In this document: piece by piece, positions 1-7,273 of the stretch
Position numbering within the stretch: position 1 is the stretch's first letter
How the letters are laid out: each line of letters opens with the position of its first letter
DNA from: Neptunicoccus cionae
Lineage (GTDB): Bacteria; Pseudomonadota; Alphaproteobacteria; Rhodobacterales; Rhodobacteraceae
Direction: 5' to 3'
Length of the DNA: 64,000 nt
Assembly: GCF_014643735.1 (NCBI RefSeq)
Contig: NZ_BMKA01000006.1
Location: 1-64,000 of the forward strand
The notes under the pieces: generated by a model
Told to the model about the DNA's origin: nothing
What the model saw: only the letters and a program-made list of their open reading frames with translations
The model's database searches: none
Program-made: the position numbers and the translations under genes

Positions 1-885
1 GGCACGCTGCCTCCCGAGGATTTCACCATCCCCTCCAGTGTACACCCGCTGGTCGCTGCAAACTATGACCTGATCCTTGATTTTGTGTCCGAGGAACTGG
101 GGTTGGATAACGTTGTGGATCCGGACCCCGATCCCGATCCTGATGTTGTCACAGGGACTGCGGACGATGATTTGCTTGTGGGCGGTGCCAGCTCTGACAT
201 TCTGGAAGGCTTGGGGGGCAATGACACTCTGTTAGGCCGGACACAAGACGACATCCTGTTCGGAGCGAGCGCCAACGACCTGCTGCGCGGTGGAAAAGGT
301 GACGACGCGCTCTATGGCGGGGGCGGAAATGACGTCATCAAAGGCAACAAAGGCGCGGACCGTATTTGGGCCGGCTCCGGAGATGACACCGTTAAAGGCG
401 GTAAAGGCTCTGACAGCATCAAAGGGGGGAACGGTGATGATGTCCTCTTCGGTGGCAAGGGATCTGATGTGATCAACGGTGATGCCCATGAAGATATTCT
501 GCGCGGCAACGGCGGCAGCGATACTCTTTACGGCGATAGCGGTGACGACATCCTTATTGGCGGTGCTGCGGGGGATGTTCTTTACGGTGGTGCCGGCGAG
601 GATACCTTTGTCTTTTCCCGCGCTTTCCAGTCGTCGACAGATGACCCCGACTTTATCGGGGACTTCACCAGAGGTGAGGATGTCGTGGATCTCTCCGGTT
701 TCAAACGGGGTATCAGCTTCGTAGGCACGGATGAATATACTTCCGGTGGCAAGGGGGAACTGCGCGTTGAAGTGTCGGGTGGCAATACATTCCTGCAGCT
801 TGATATAGATGGCGATGGCGCCGTGGAACTTGCCATTGAGCTCGGCGGGATCACCGGCTTTGATGCAAGTGATGTAATTGTCTGA
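1..885 (+). CDS. RTX calcium-binding protein, C-terminal part (5' truncated)
   Basis: The reading frame is open from the first base, so the gene starts outside the window and only its last 294 residues are seen. After about 40 residues of unrecognised sequence comes an Asp-Pro repeat linker, then a run of about 13 Gly/Asp-rich nonapeptide repeats of the GGxGxDxLx type, the calcium-binding beta-roll of RTX proteins. The last 90 residues (DTFVF, then an acidic, hydrophobic tail ending VIV) match the usual C-terminal region of type I secretion substrates, so the protein is probably exported without a signal peptide. The missing N-terminus would define the activity (enzyme, adhesin or structural protein). 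No type I exporter genes are nearby. Confidence 0.9.
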   Translation, partial: GTLPPEDFTIPSSVHPLVAANYDLILDFVSEELGLDNVVDPDPDPDPDVVTGTADDDLLVGGASSDILEGLGGNDTLLGRTQDDILFGASANDLLRGGKGDDALYGGGGNDVIKGNKGADRIWAGSGDDTVKGGKGSDSIKGGNGDDVLFGGKGSDVINGDAHEDILRGNGGSDTLYGDSGDDILIGGAAGDVLYGGAGEDTFVFSRAFQSSTDDPDFIGDFTRGEDVVDLSGFKRGISFVGTDEYTSGGKGELRVEVSGGNTFLQLDIDGDGAVELAIELGGITGFDASDVIV

Positions 886-1195
886 TTGCACAAAGGCACT
901 GACAGGGGGACGTCGCGTAAAAGAAGGCTTGTTAAGCACACTGCGACGTGCTGTCCCTAGTTGGTGTTTCCGGCCGCTTACAAGCCGCCACTTCCCGCAT
1001 GCGGTGCCCCGTAACATTTTGTAAGCATTTCGGCTTTCCTGTCTCGCAACCCGTTTTTTTTTGACGGAAGTGTCATTAGCAGAGCGCGCAACGAAGCGGG
1101 GCGGGGCCAAGGAGAATCGTTGATCTGCACGGCTTTTGTATTCAAACAGGAAGCCTTAATTCTATTGAAGATAATAACTGCAAAGGTATTCGCTT
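886..1195. other. Intergenic region, RTX gene to aminotransferase
   Basis: This 310-base gap holds an imperfect stem-loop just after the RTX stop codon (ACGTCGC at 910-916 pairing with GCGACGT at 943-949, flanked by AGGG and CCCT). There is no T-run directly behind it, so it is a weak terminator candidate. Near the right end is a good Shine-Dalgarno (AAGGAG at 1109-1114) serving a possible short leader frame, described separately. I see no clear sigma-70 promoter. Confidence 0.4.
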
Positions 1196-1203
1196 ATGGC
1201 TGA
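1120..1203 (+). CDS. Possible 27-residue leader peptide overlapping the aminotransferase start
   Basis: A TTG codon at 1120 lies six bases after a strong AAGGAG and opens 27 codons rich in Ile, Leu, Phe and Ala, with a TGA at 1201-1203. The stop lies within the first three codons of the aminotransferase gene (ATG at 1196), an arrangement typical of translational coupling. The aminotransferase ATG has only a modest site of its own (AAAGG). The peptide resembles no family I know; the frame could be accidental. Confidence 0.3.
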   Translation: MICTAFVFKQEALILLKIITAKVFAYG

Positions 1204-2323
1204 AGGCCGTCCGCTCTACGTCACTCGTCCGACACTGCCACCCTTGCAGGAAGTGATACCAATACTTGAAGATTTGTGGGAAAGCCGAATTCTGAGCAAT
1301 GGTGGTCGCTATCACCAAGAATTTGAAGCGGCACTCGGTACCTATCTGGGTGTTGAACATGTCAGTCTGGTTGCGAATGCAACTTTGGGTCTTATGCTAG
1401 CGTTGAAACAATGTGCCCTGAAGGGACAGGTTATTACGACGCCTTTCAGCTTTGTCGGCACCAGCCATACACTGGCGCTGAGCGGTCTGGAGCCGGTCTT
1501 TGCGGATATTGATCCGGTCACGCTGAATCTGGATCCGGCGGCTGTCACAGCAGCCTTGACCCCGCAGACCAGTGCCATCATGCCCGTGCATATCTTTGGT
1601 CGCGCATGCGATACGGAGGCTTTCGAGGCCCTTGCCAACGCCCACAACCTGAGATTAATTTACGATGCTGCCCATGCTTTTGGCGTGCGTGATTCAGGAG
1701 GAAGCGTGCTGCGCCACGGCGATATGTCTGTGTTGAGTTTTCATGCAACCAAGGTGTTCAACACCTTTGAAGGAGGCGCTGTTATCTGTAGGGATGCCAC
1801 CACAAAAGAGGGTATAGACGAACTTCGTAACTTTGGAATTATTGACGAAGTAACCGTGTCCCGTGTGGGTATGAACGCAAAGATGAACGAGTTCAGCGCG
1901 GGGCTCGGACTATTGCAGCTGAAATATATTGATGAGGCCACGGAGCGCAGAGGTCAGGCGGATGCCCGTTACCGTGATTTGCTGGCGCAGGTTCCCGAAG
2001 TTCGCTGCCTGCCTCTGGCCTCTGGTCAGACCGGAAATAAATACAGCTTCCCCATACTGGTACAACCGGATGCCGGTTTCACGCGGGATGCACTTTACGA
2101 GCGGCTTCGGGCCAATGGTATTTACGCGCGGCGGTATTTCTATCCGCTGATTTCGGATATGCCCATGTACCGTCACCTGCCCTCGGCGCAGCCCGAGAAT
2201 CTGCCCGTCGCCCGGGATATTGCACAACGTATCTTGTGCCTGCCGCTCTCGCCGGATCTGGATGCGGTGGAACAACAGCGTATCGTAAAGGTAATCGCCG
2301 AGACAAAGACAGGTTTGAGCTGA
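1196..2323 (+). CDS. DegT/DnrJ/EryC1/StrS family aminotransferase
   Basis: This 375-residue protein has the normal length and order of PLP-dependent sugar aminotransferases, which transfer an amino group to a keto-sugar nucleotide for amino-sugar synthesis. Visible marks are the VANATLGL segment near residue 60 that binds the cofactor phosphate, YDAAHAFG with the pyridine-contacting Asp near residue 157, and FHATKVFNTFEGGA with the Schiff-base Lys at about 186. A late NxKMNEF segment is also typical. It is followed after 3 bases by a glycosyltransferase gene and so probably starts a three-gene operon. The sugar substrate cannot be read from sequence. The ATG at 1196 is preceded by AAAGG. Confidence 0.9.
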   Translation: MAEGRPLYVTRPTLPPLQEVIPILEDLWESRILSNGGRYHQEFEAALGTYLGVEHVSLVANATLGLMLALKQCALKGQVITTPFSFVGTSHTLALSGLEPVFADIDPVTLNLDPAAVTAALTPQTSAIMPVHIFGRACDTEAFEALANAHNLRLIYDAAHAFGVRDSGGSVLRHGDMSVLSFHATKVFNTFEGGAVICRDATTKEGIDELRNFGIIDEVTVSRVGMNAKMNEFSAGLGLLQLKYIDEATERRGQADARYRDLLAQVPEVRCLPLASGQTGNKYSFPILVQPDAGFTRDALYERLRANGIYARRYFYPLISDMPMYRHLPSAQPENLPVARDIAQRILCLPLSPDLDAVEQQRIVKVIAETKTGLS

Positions 2324-2326
2324 ACA

Positions 2327-3574
2327 ATGGCCCTCCTTGCGATAATCCCCTCATTGCCGGCACATTCTGTGGCAGAAGGGCGGGTGTTGCTGACGAAGAA
2401 ATTTGTTGATGGCATGGCGCGGATGGCAATGTTGTGGGGGGGACCGATCGTGGCAATCATGCGCCCGCACACTGCTGCATCGACGGGGAATCTGGACGAT
2501 GCTGAATTCGATCTAGACCAGTTGCCGTTTTCTGTGCGTATCGTTCCTTATTCGGGAAACCATATTTATACGGCACTTGCCGATGCCGATGCGGTTATGC
2601 TGGGCGGCGATCACCGGCTCGCCAATCTTACGCAATGGTGCCGGTCCCAAGGGAAAAAGACTGTATTTGTGACCGAATATTCACTTCGCACAAGATTCCA
2701 GATCATTGATGCAGAAATCACAAATCCGATCATACGCTATCGAAGGTATCTTTGGGCATGGCGTCAGGAGCGCCGCAACCTTCGGGGAATAACGGCCGCT
2801 GATGCGGTGCAGTGCAACGGCACGCCGACCTATGACATCTACCGCAAGATAAACGGCAATACCCTGCTGTTTTTTGACAACCGGATGACCGTGGATATGC
2901 TGGCCGACTCCGAAGCGGTCGCTGCGAGACTCGGGGACATGGACCGCAACACACATCTCAGGATCGCTTATTCGGGCCGACTAACCGCGGTAAAGGGGGG
3001 AGATGATCTGATCGAAGTTGCCCGCCACCTGAAGGATGCGGGGCTGAATTTCAGTTTTGATATTTACGGTGAAGGCGACTTGCGCCCGATCATGGAGCAA
3101 CGCATCTGCGAGTATGGTCTTGGGGAAAGGGTGCGGCTGCATGGTGTTGTTGATTTCGCGACAGAGTTGCTTCCGGCTGTGCGCAGTCACGTCGACCTGT
3201 TTGTGTGTTGCCATCGTCAGGGAGACCCTTCCTGCACCTACCTTGAAACATTTGGCTGTGGTGTGCCGGTCGTAGGCTATGCAAATGACGCGCTTTGCGG
3301 TTTGACGAAAGGCAGAGCCATCGGCTGGACCACACCGATAAATGATGCCCGACAACTGGCGAAGAAAGTTGCCGATCTGCAGGCGCATCCCGAACAGCTT
3401 TCCCATGCCAGTTTTGAAGCGCTGGCCTTTGCCACGGATCATACCTTTGAAAAGGAGTTCGCAGCGCGGATTTCGCAGGTCAGAAAGCTTCTGGAAGACC
3501 CGCCATCCCCGTTAAGAGAACTGCCGTTGGCAAAGCCGGCTCTAAAAGATCAAAAAAATGCTGAGTCGAGGTAA
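2327..3574 (+). CDS. Glycosyltransferase, GT4-like (GT-B fold)
   Basis: The protein has 415 residues. The C-terminal half shows the GT4 pattern: a GRLTAVKGGDDLI segment near residue 215 (nucleotide-sugar domain entry), FDIYGEGDLRP, LHGVVDF, and the donor-binding segment PSCTYLETFGCGVPVVG near residue 300. In that segment one Glu of the usual EX7E motif is replaced by Ser/Cys while the second (YLE) is kept. The N-terminal acceptor domain is divergent. It sits 3 bases after the aminotransferase gene and 6 bases before the next transferase, which places it in the same operon. It probably adds a sugar during surface polysaccharide assembly. Donor and acceptor are unknown. Confidence 0.82.
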   Translation: MALLAIIPSLPAHSVAEGRVLLTKKFVDGMARMAMLWGGPIVAIMRPHTAASTGNLDDAEFDLDQLPFSVRIVPYSGNHIYTALADADAVMLGGDHRLANLTQWCRSQGKKTVFVTEYSLRTRFQIIDAEITNPIIRYRRYLWAWRQERRNLRGITAADAVQCNGTPTYDIYRKINGNTLLFFDNRMTVDMLADSEAVAARLGDMDRNTHLRIAYSGRLTAVKGGDDLIEVARHLKDAGLNFSFDIYGEGDLRPIMEQRICEYGLGERVRLHGVVDFATELLPAVRSHVDLFVCCHRQGDPSCTYLETFGCGVPVVGYANDALCGLTKGRAIGWTTPINDARQLAKKVADLQAHPEQLSHASFEALAFATDHTFEKEFAARISQVRKLLEDPPSPLRELPLAKPALKDQKNAESR

Positions 3575-3580
3575 ACCGTC

Positions 3581-4657
3581 GTGTTGACGCTCGTTACCGT
3601 GATATACGGCGATGCGCGCCGCTATCGTGTCGAACTTTTCGGCAGCATACTCAGCGCTTTGAAATTGCGCACCGATCCCGACACCCGGGTTGTGGTTTAT
3701 ACCGACCGGTCCCTTGGTGATTTTCCCCTGCCGATAACGGAGCGGATTATATCTGCGGCGGACTGGCAGAACTGGACCCGGGGATCCGGCGTCACCCATC
3801 TCGTCAAACTCCACCTTGTCAGACAAACTCTGGAGGAGAAGCTGGGGCCGGTCCTCTATTTTGACACGGATACGCTGTTTCTGGTGCCCCCGGAACATCT
3901 GGCCGCCCGCCTTTCGCCGGAGACGGCTCTGATGCATGCGAATGAGGGCCCGATTTCAGACCATGGTATCTGGTCGGATATTTCTGCGTGGCTTGGGGAA
4001 GGGCGCGAAATCTGCGGCCGGATGTTGTCGCGCCACTCTGTCATGTATAACTCGGGGATCGTCGGGGTTGTCGAGGCACATCACGACAGTCTGTGTCGCT
4101 CGATTGATATTGCAAATGTGCTGTATGACGTAGACCCTGTCTTCAGTCTCGACCAGTTTTCCACCGGCGTCGCCCTGAGCGGGCAAGCTAAGGTGGAAAC
4201 CTGCACACCTGAGGTATTGCATTACTGGGGTTGGCATCGCAGCTTCATTCGCGATGCAATTGACCGGTTCTGGCGGGCGCACCAGCAGGCAGATATCGCA
4301 GAACTCTGCGCGGATTTTGAGCCCTCTATATATGCCCGTCCCCCTGAAATTCGCTGGCAGGAAAAGCTTTATGCGCGCTATATGGGATTCCGCTGGCGCC
4401 TTAGTGATGACAACCGGTTTGCCTGTCTTGCTTTGGAAACAGCACGGCATCACGCAAAAAGCGACACAGAGATGGCCAACCGCTGGTTTGCTGTGCATAT
4501 GGATTTCATGCGCAAGCCAACATCATCAAGGGCGCAGATAAAGACCCTTGAAAGGGCATGGCGCACAGATCATCACGCTTGCCGGACATGGTTGAATACC
4601 CAGAACACAGTTGCTCTGGAGACTTGGATCAATGAAGCTCGCGCTGGGGCGCCATGA
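3581..4657 (+). CDS. Glycosyltransferase with DTD motif (GT8-like, GT-A fold)
   Basis: Translation starts at GTG 3581 (MLTLVTVIYGDARRY). The GT-A fold is suggested by the N-terminal LVTVIYGD strand, VVVYTDRS near residue 50 and a metal-binding LYFDTDTLFL segment at residues 92-101. Further on are YNSGIVGV and LDQF, both also seen in GT8-like enzymes. Length is 358 residues. The last 29 bases overlap the end of the convergent rhomboid gene. It is the third gene of the 1196-4657 run and probably extends the same glycan; the substrate is not predictable. Confidence 0.78.
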   Translation: MLTLVTVIYGDARRYRVELFGSILSALKLRTDPDTRVVVYTDRSLGDFPLPITERIISAADWQNWTRGSGVTHLVKLHLVRQTLEEKLGPVLYFDTDTLFLVPPEHLAARLSPETALMHANEGPISDHGIWSDISAWLGEGREICGRMLSRHSVMYNSGIVGVVEAHHDSLCRSIDIANVLYDVDPVFSLDQFSTGVALSGQAKVETCTPEVLHYWGWHRSFIRDAIDRFWRAHQQADIAELCADFEPSIYARPPEIRWQEKLYARYMGFRWRLSDDNRFACLALETARHHAKSDTEMANRWFAVHMDFMRKPTSSRAQIKTLERAWRTDHHACRTWLNTQNTVALETWINEARAGAP

Positions 4658-5288
4658 AGTCTCGGGGCCGGGCGCCGAGCCATTTTGCCAGCACCAATCC
4701 GGTCACAAAGCCGCCCAGATGGGCCTGCCAGGCCAGATGCCCGTTATACCACCAGTTCAACAGAATGTTCAGCAGTACCATCAGGGCGATACTGCCAAGA
4801 GCATAACGGGCGCGCCGGAGGATGGCGGCCGTGCTGTCGAAAAAACGCCAGCCAACCCCGATCCCGATCAGTCCGAAGAGCGCACCAGAGGCCCCGACCA
4901 TCGGGGTATTACCAGCGCTGAGGGCGGCAAAGGAGACCGCGCCTCCAAGGGCGGTCAATGCAAACACTCCCAGAAAACCGCCTTGTCCGATACGGGTTAC
5001 AACACCCTGACCCAGAAACCAAAGTGCGAGCGCATTGCCCGCCAGATGTCCCAAGCCGCCGTGAAGAAAGGCATAGGAGACAAACATGGTGACGGGCTGG
5101 GCGGCATAATTGGGCGCCCAACTGTCTAAAAGGCCGGGCCAGAACGCCCCGTACTGATAGGCCAGCGATCGCCACCGGGGGGACCCGATCCACCCAAGAT
5201 CCGCCATTTGCAGAGCAACCTCGCTGGCGATGATTACGGCTAGGATTGCAATAAGCGCCCCGCGGGGGGCGTGGGGTGTATTGAACAT
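4629..5288 (-). CDS. Rhomboid family intramembrane serine protease
   Basis: This 219-residue membrane protein has about six hydrophobic segments. The rhomboid catalytic dyad is visible: Ser134 in GASGALFG and His190 in AWQAHLGGFVTG. The HGGLGHLAGN segment (76-85) supplies the conserved His and Asn that form the oxyanion site. Rhomboids cut transmembrane segments inside the bilayer. It is the last gene of the leftward exopolysaccharide operon, 6 bases after the outer-membrane protein gene, and overlaps the convergent glycosyltransferase gene by 29 bases. Rhombosortases, a rhomboid branch, process GlyGly-CTERM tails; nothing here shows that this member does so, and it may simply be a housekeeping rhomboid. 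Confidence 0.92.
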   Translation of the reverse strand: MFNTPHAPRGALIAILAVIIASEVALQMADLGWIGSPRWRSLAYQYGAFWPGLLDSWAPNYAAQPVTMFVSYAFLHGGLGHLAGNALALWFLGQGVVTRIGQGGFLGVFALTALGGAVSFAALSAGNTPMVGASGALFGLIGIGVGWRFFDSTAAILRRARYALGSIALMVLLNILLNWWYNGHLAWQAHLGGFVTGLVLAKWLGARPRDFMAPQRELH

Positions 5289-5294
5289 CCGGAC

Positions 5295-6530
5295 TTAAGG
5301 ACGCCAGGTCAGACTGCGCCCCAGCACCATGAAGACGCCATTGGCGCGTGAGGCTGTGCCTGAATCCTTGCGCAAATCAGTGCGGGCCCCGAAATTGACC
5401 GACCAGTCCGGGGTCAGCTGGAGCCCGTAGCTGGCAGAAAAAGTGCCAACCGCTATATCTGCACCGTCATCCGTATCGCGCGCCCGGGCATAGTCGAGCA
5501 GCAGCCGCAGGTCGCTGATCGGGGTCAGCTCTTGGGTATAGCTGGCCTGAAGCGTCGTGTTGCGCCGGTCTGATCCCGCGGTCAGGTCATGGCCCGCGCT
5601 GAATTCAATGCGGCCCTCAGGCAGATCATAGCCATAGGCGACCCGCCCGATCAGCTGTGCTGTTGCGCTGTCATCCTGTGCCACCCCGAGTGTGATATCC
5701 AGATCCGCGCGGGGCAGTTCAAACTGGCGATTGACCGAGGCGGCCCAACGGGTTTCGCTGTCATCGTTATGGGCAACGGAGATTTGCGTCACCAACCGGC
5801 CCGATGGCCGGTCAAAGGTCAGCCCGCCCCTTAGGATAGCGGTGTTTTCGACGGCACTTCCATCGTCATCAATGATGTTATAGCGCAGGTTCAGGTTTGC
5901 GGTCGTGACCGGATTGATGTTGAACCGCAACCCGCCGGAAAGGGTCGTCGTCGTGCCATCCGTCAGGGTTGCACGGGCATTGTCATAGTCCTGAATCCGG
6001 TGGCGCAACTCCAGCGACGCCCCCAATGGCCGCAGCTCGCCCCAACGTAAGGAGGCGCCGAATGTGGTTGCGGTGCGGGTGCCTGTGCTGGTCAGTTGTC
6101 CCAGATCATCCGGTAGCACAACGATCCCGTCGGCGTCGACAAAGCTAGAGGCGCTTCGCAAAAAGGCCAAATCCGACTGGACCCATTCCGCCGTCAGATC
6201 GAGCACCGCATTGGCGCTTGTGCGGCGGTAGGACAGATCGGCGGTTGTGTCCGTGCGTGTCAGACCATCGCTCAGCTGGGTGCCGAACTCAAGTTCCAGC
6301 CGGTCCTGACGCGTTTCGCTCAGCGCGCCAAAGGTCAGGATCGTGGTGCTGCGTCCTCCGGGATCCTGACCCGCAACGCTCAGGCTTCGGTCGGTAAACG
6401 CCTCAAACTGCTGTCTCAGCCCAAACGTAAAAGAGAGCCCCCCCGGATCGGCATCTTGTGCCAAACCTGCAGCCGGACAGAGGCCGGTCAGAATAACAAT
6501 TCTGAAGAAATGATTCATTTGACGCAGCAC
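5295..6530 (-). CDS. Outer-membrane beta-barrel protein of the exosortase/EPS locus
   Basis: After a signal peptide ending near LAQ, the mature part is built of alternating amphipathic strands with many Arg, Thr and aromatic residues (GLRFNINPVTTANLNLRYN, VSYGLQLTPDWSVNFGART-like patterns) and ends in a terminal strand (RSLTWRP). That is the profile of an outer-membrane barrel. Position beside an export protein, a TPR lipoprotein and an exosortase suggests the family of outer-membrane proteins associated with exosortase/PEP-CTERM loci. It may form or support the polysaccharide outlet. The start could be GTG 6530 or ATG 6518 (MNHFFRI); the latter gives a more typical signal peptide. Confidence 0.75.
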   Translation of the reverse strand: MLRQMNHFFRIVILTGLCPAAGLAQDADPGGLSFTFGLRQQFEAFTDRSLSVAGQDPGGRSTTILTFGALSETRQDRLELEFGTQLSDGLTRTDTTADLSYRRTSANAVLDLTAEWVQSDLAFLRSASSFVDADGIVVLPDDLGQLTSTGTRTATTFGASLRWGELRPLGASLELRHRIQDYDNARATLTDGTTTTLSGGLRFNINPVTTANLNLRYNIIDDDGSAVENTAILRGGLTFDRPSGRLVTQISVAHNDDSETRWAASVNRQFELPRADLDITLGVAQDDSATAQLIGRVAYGYDLPEGRIEFSAGHDLTAGSDRRNTTLQASYTQELTPISDLRLLLDYARARDTDDGADIAVGTFSASYGLQLTPDWSVNFGARTDLRKDSGTASRANGVFMVLGRSLTWRP

Positions 6531-6552
6531 CCCCGGCCATCGTTCTGACGCG

Positions 6553-7146
6553 TTATTCGAACAAACGACGCTGTGGAACGATGATCACGTCGCCTTCCCG
6601 CAATCGCACGGTCCCGTTGGGACTGGTGCCCTTGAGTATTGCATCAAAGTTGACGGTGTAAATCTTGGCACTGCGGTGCAACTGGACACGTTTGGTGGCG
6701 GCGAAATTGGTGAAGCCTCCGAATTGGGCAATCGCCTGTAGCAAAGTGGTGCCGGGTTCCAGTTCCACCCGACCTGCATTTTTTATCTCACCGGCAACAA
6801 AGACCGCCGTGACCGGATCTTCGGCGGGGGGGGAAGGCACGGTGGGACGCAGTTCTTCGAGCGAGACATGTACGTTGGGCGGGTTGGCAAAGTTCGGTGC
6901 AAGCTGCGCGGTCAGGCTTCGTTGGATTTGCAGCATTGTGCGCCCGCCCGCTCGGACCTGCCCTGTACCGGGTAAAGAGATTCGCCCGTCCGGCGCGACC
7001 AACACAGTGCGATCCAGATTTGAGTCTTCAATGACTTCAATCCGGAGCGTGTCGCCGGGGCGCACCCGGTAATTTTGGGCGGTGGCGGTCGTTACACAAA
7101 GGATCAGGGCCAGAAAAGAGCCGAGAAGCGTGGAAATTCGGAACAT
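6553..7146 (-). CDS. Polysaccharide export protein (Wza-like, short form)
   Basis: The protein has 197 residues, starting at ATG 7146, which has an AAAAGG site; a TTG six codons earlier is less likely. A signal peptide (ending ATAQ) precedes the polysaccharide export domain with its hallmark NYRVRPGDTLRIEVIE, followed by PDGRISLPGTGQV, and then a single SLBB-like domain (VFVAGEIKNAGRVEL onward). There is no lipobox Cys, so it is probably periplasmic or a subunit rather than a lipoprotein. Short one-SLBB versions are common in exosortase-linked EPS loci. It is transcribed with the barrel protein 22 bases downstream. It is thought to guide the chain through the periplasm or outer membrane. Confidence 0.88.
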   Translation of the reverse strand: MFRISTLLGSFLALILCVTTATAQNYRVRPGDTLRIEVIEDSNLDRTVLVAPDGRISLPGTGQVRAGGRTMLQIQRSLTAQLAPNFANPPNVHVSLEELRPTVPSPPAEDPVTAVFVAGEIKNAGRVELEPGTTLLQAIAQFGGFTNFAATKRVQLHRSAKIYTVNFDAILKGTSPNGTVRLREGDVIIVPQRRLFE

Positions 7147-7273
7147 GAAGTGGCCTTTTGACAATATGGTGAAACAGGCAAAAGCCGTGTTGTAAAAGTC
7201 AGTCTAGCGTCCGTTGGCCAAGATCAAAATACAAAAAAGATATAAAGCACGGCAGAAGACCGCTCGGGTGATA

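Noticed and set aside
160-600. Regular near-repeats that could suggest a CRISPR-like or satellite array
   Set aside because: The period is 27 bases and follows the nonapeptide code of the RTX repeat, with variation at silent positions; there are no spacers.
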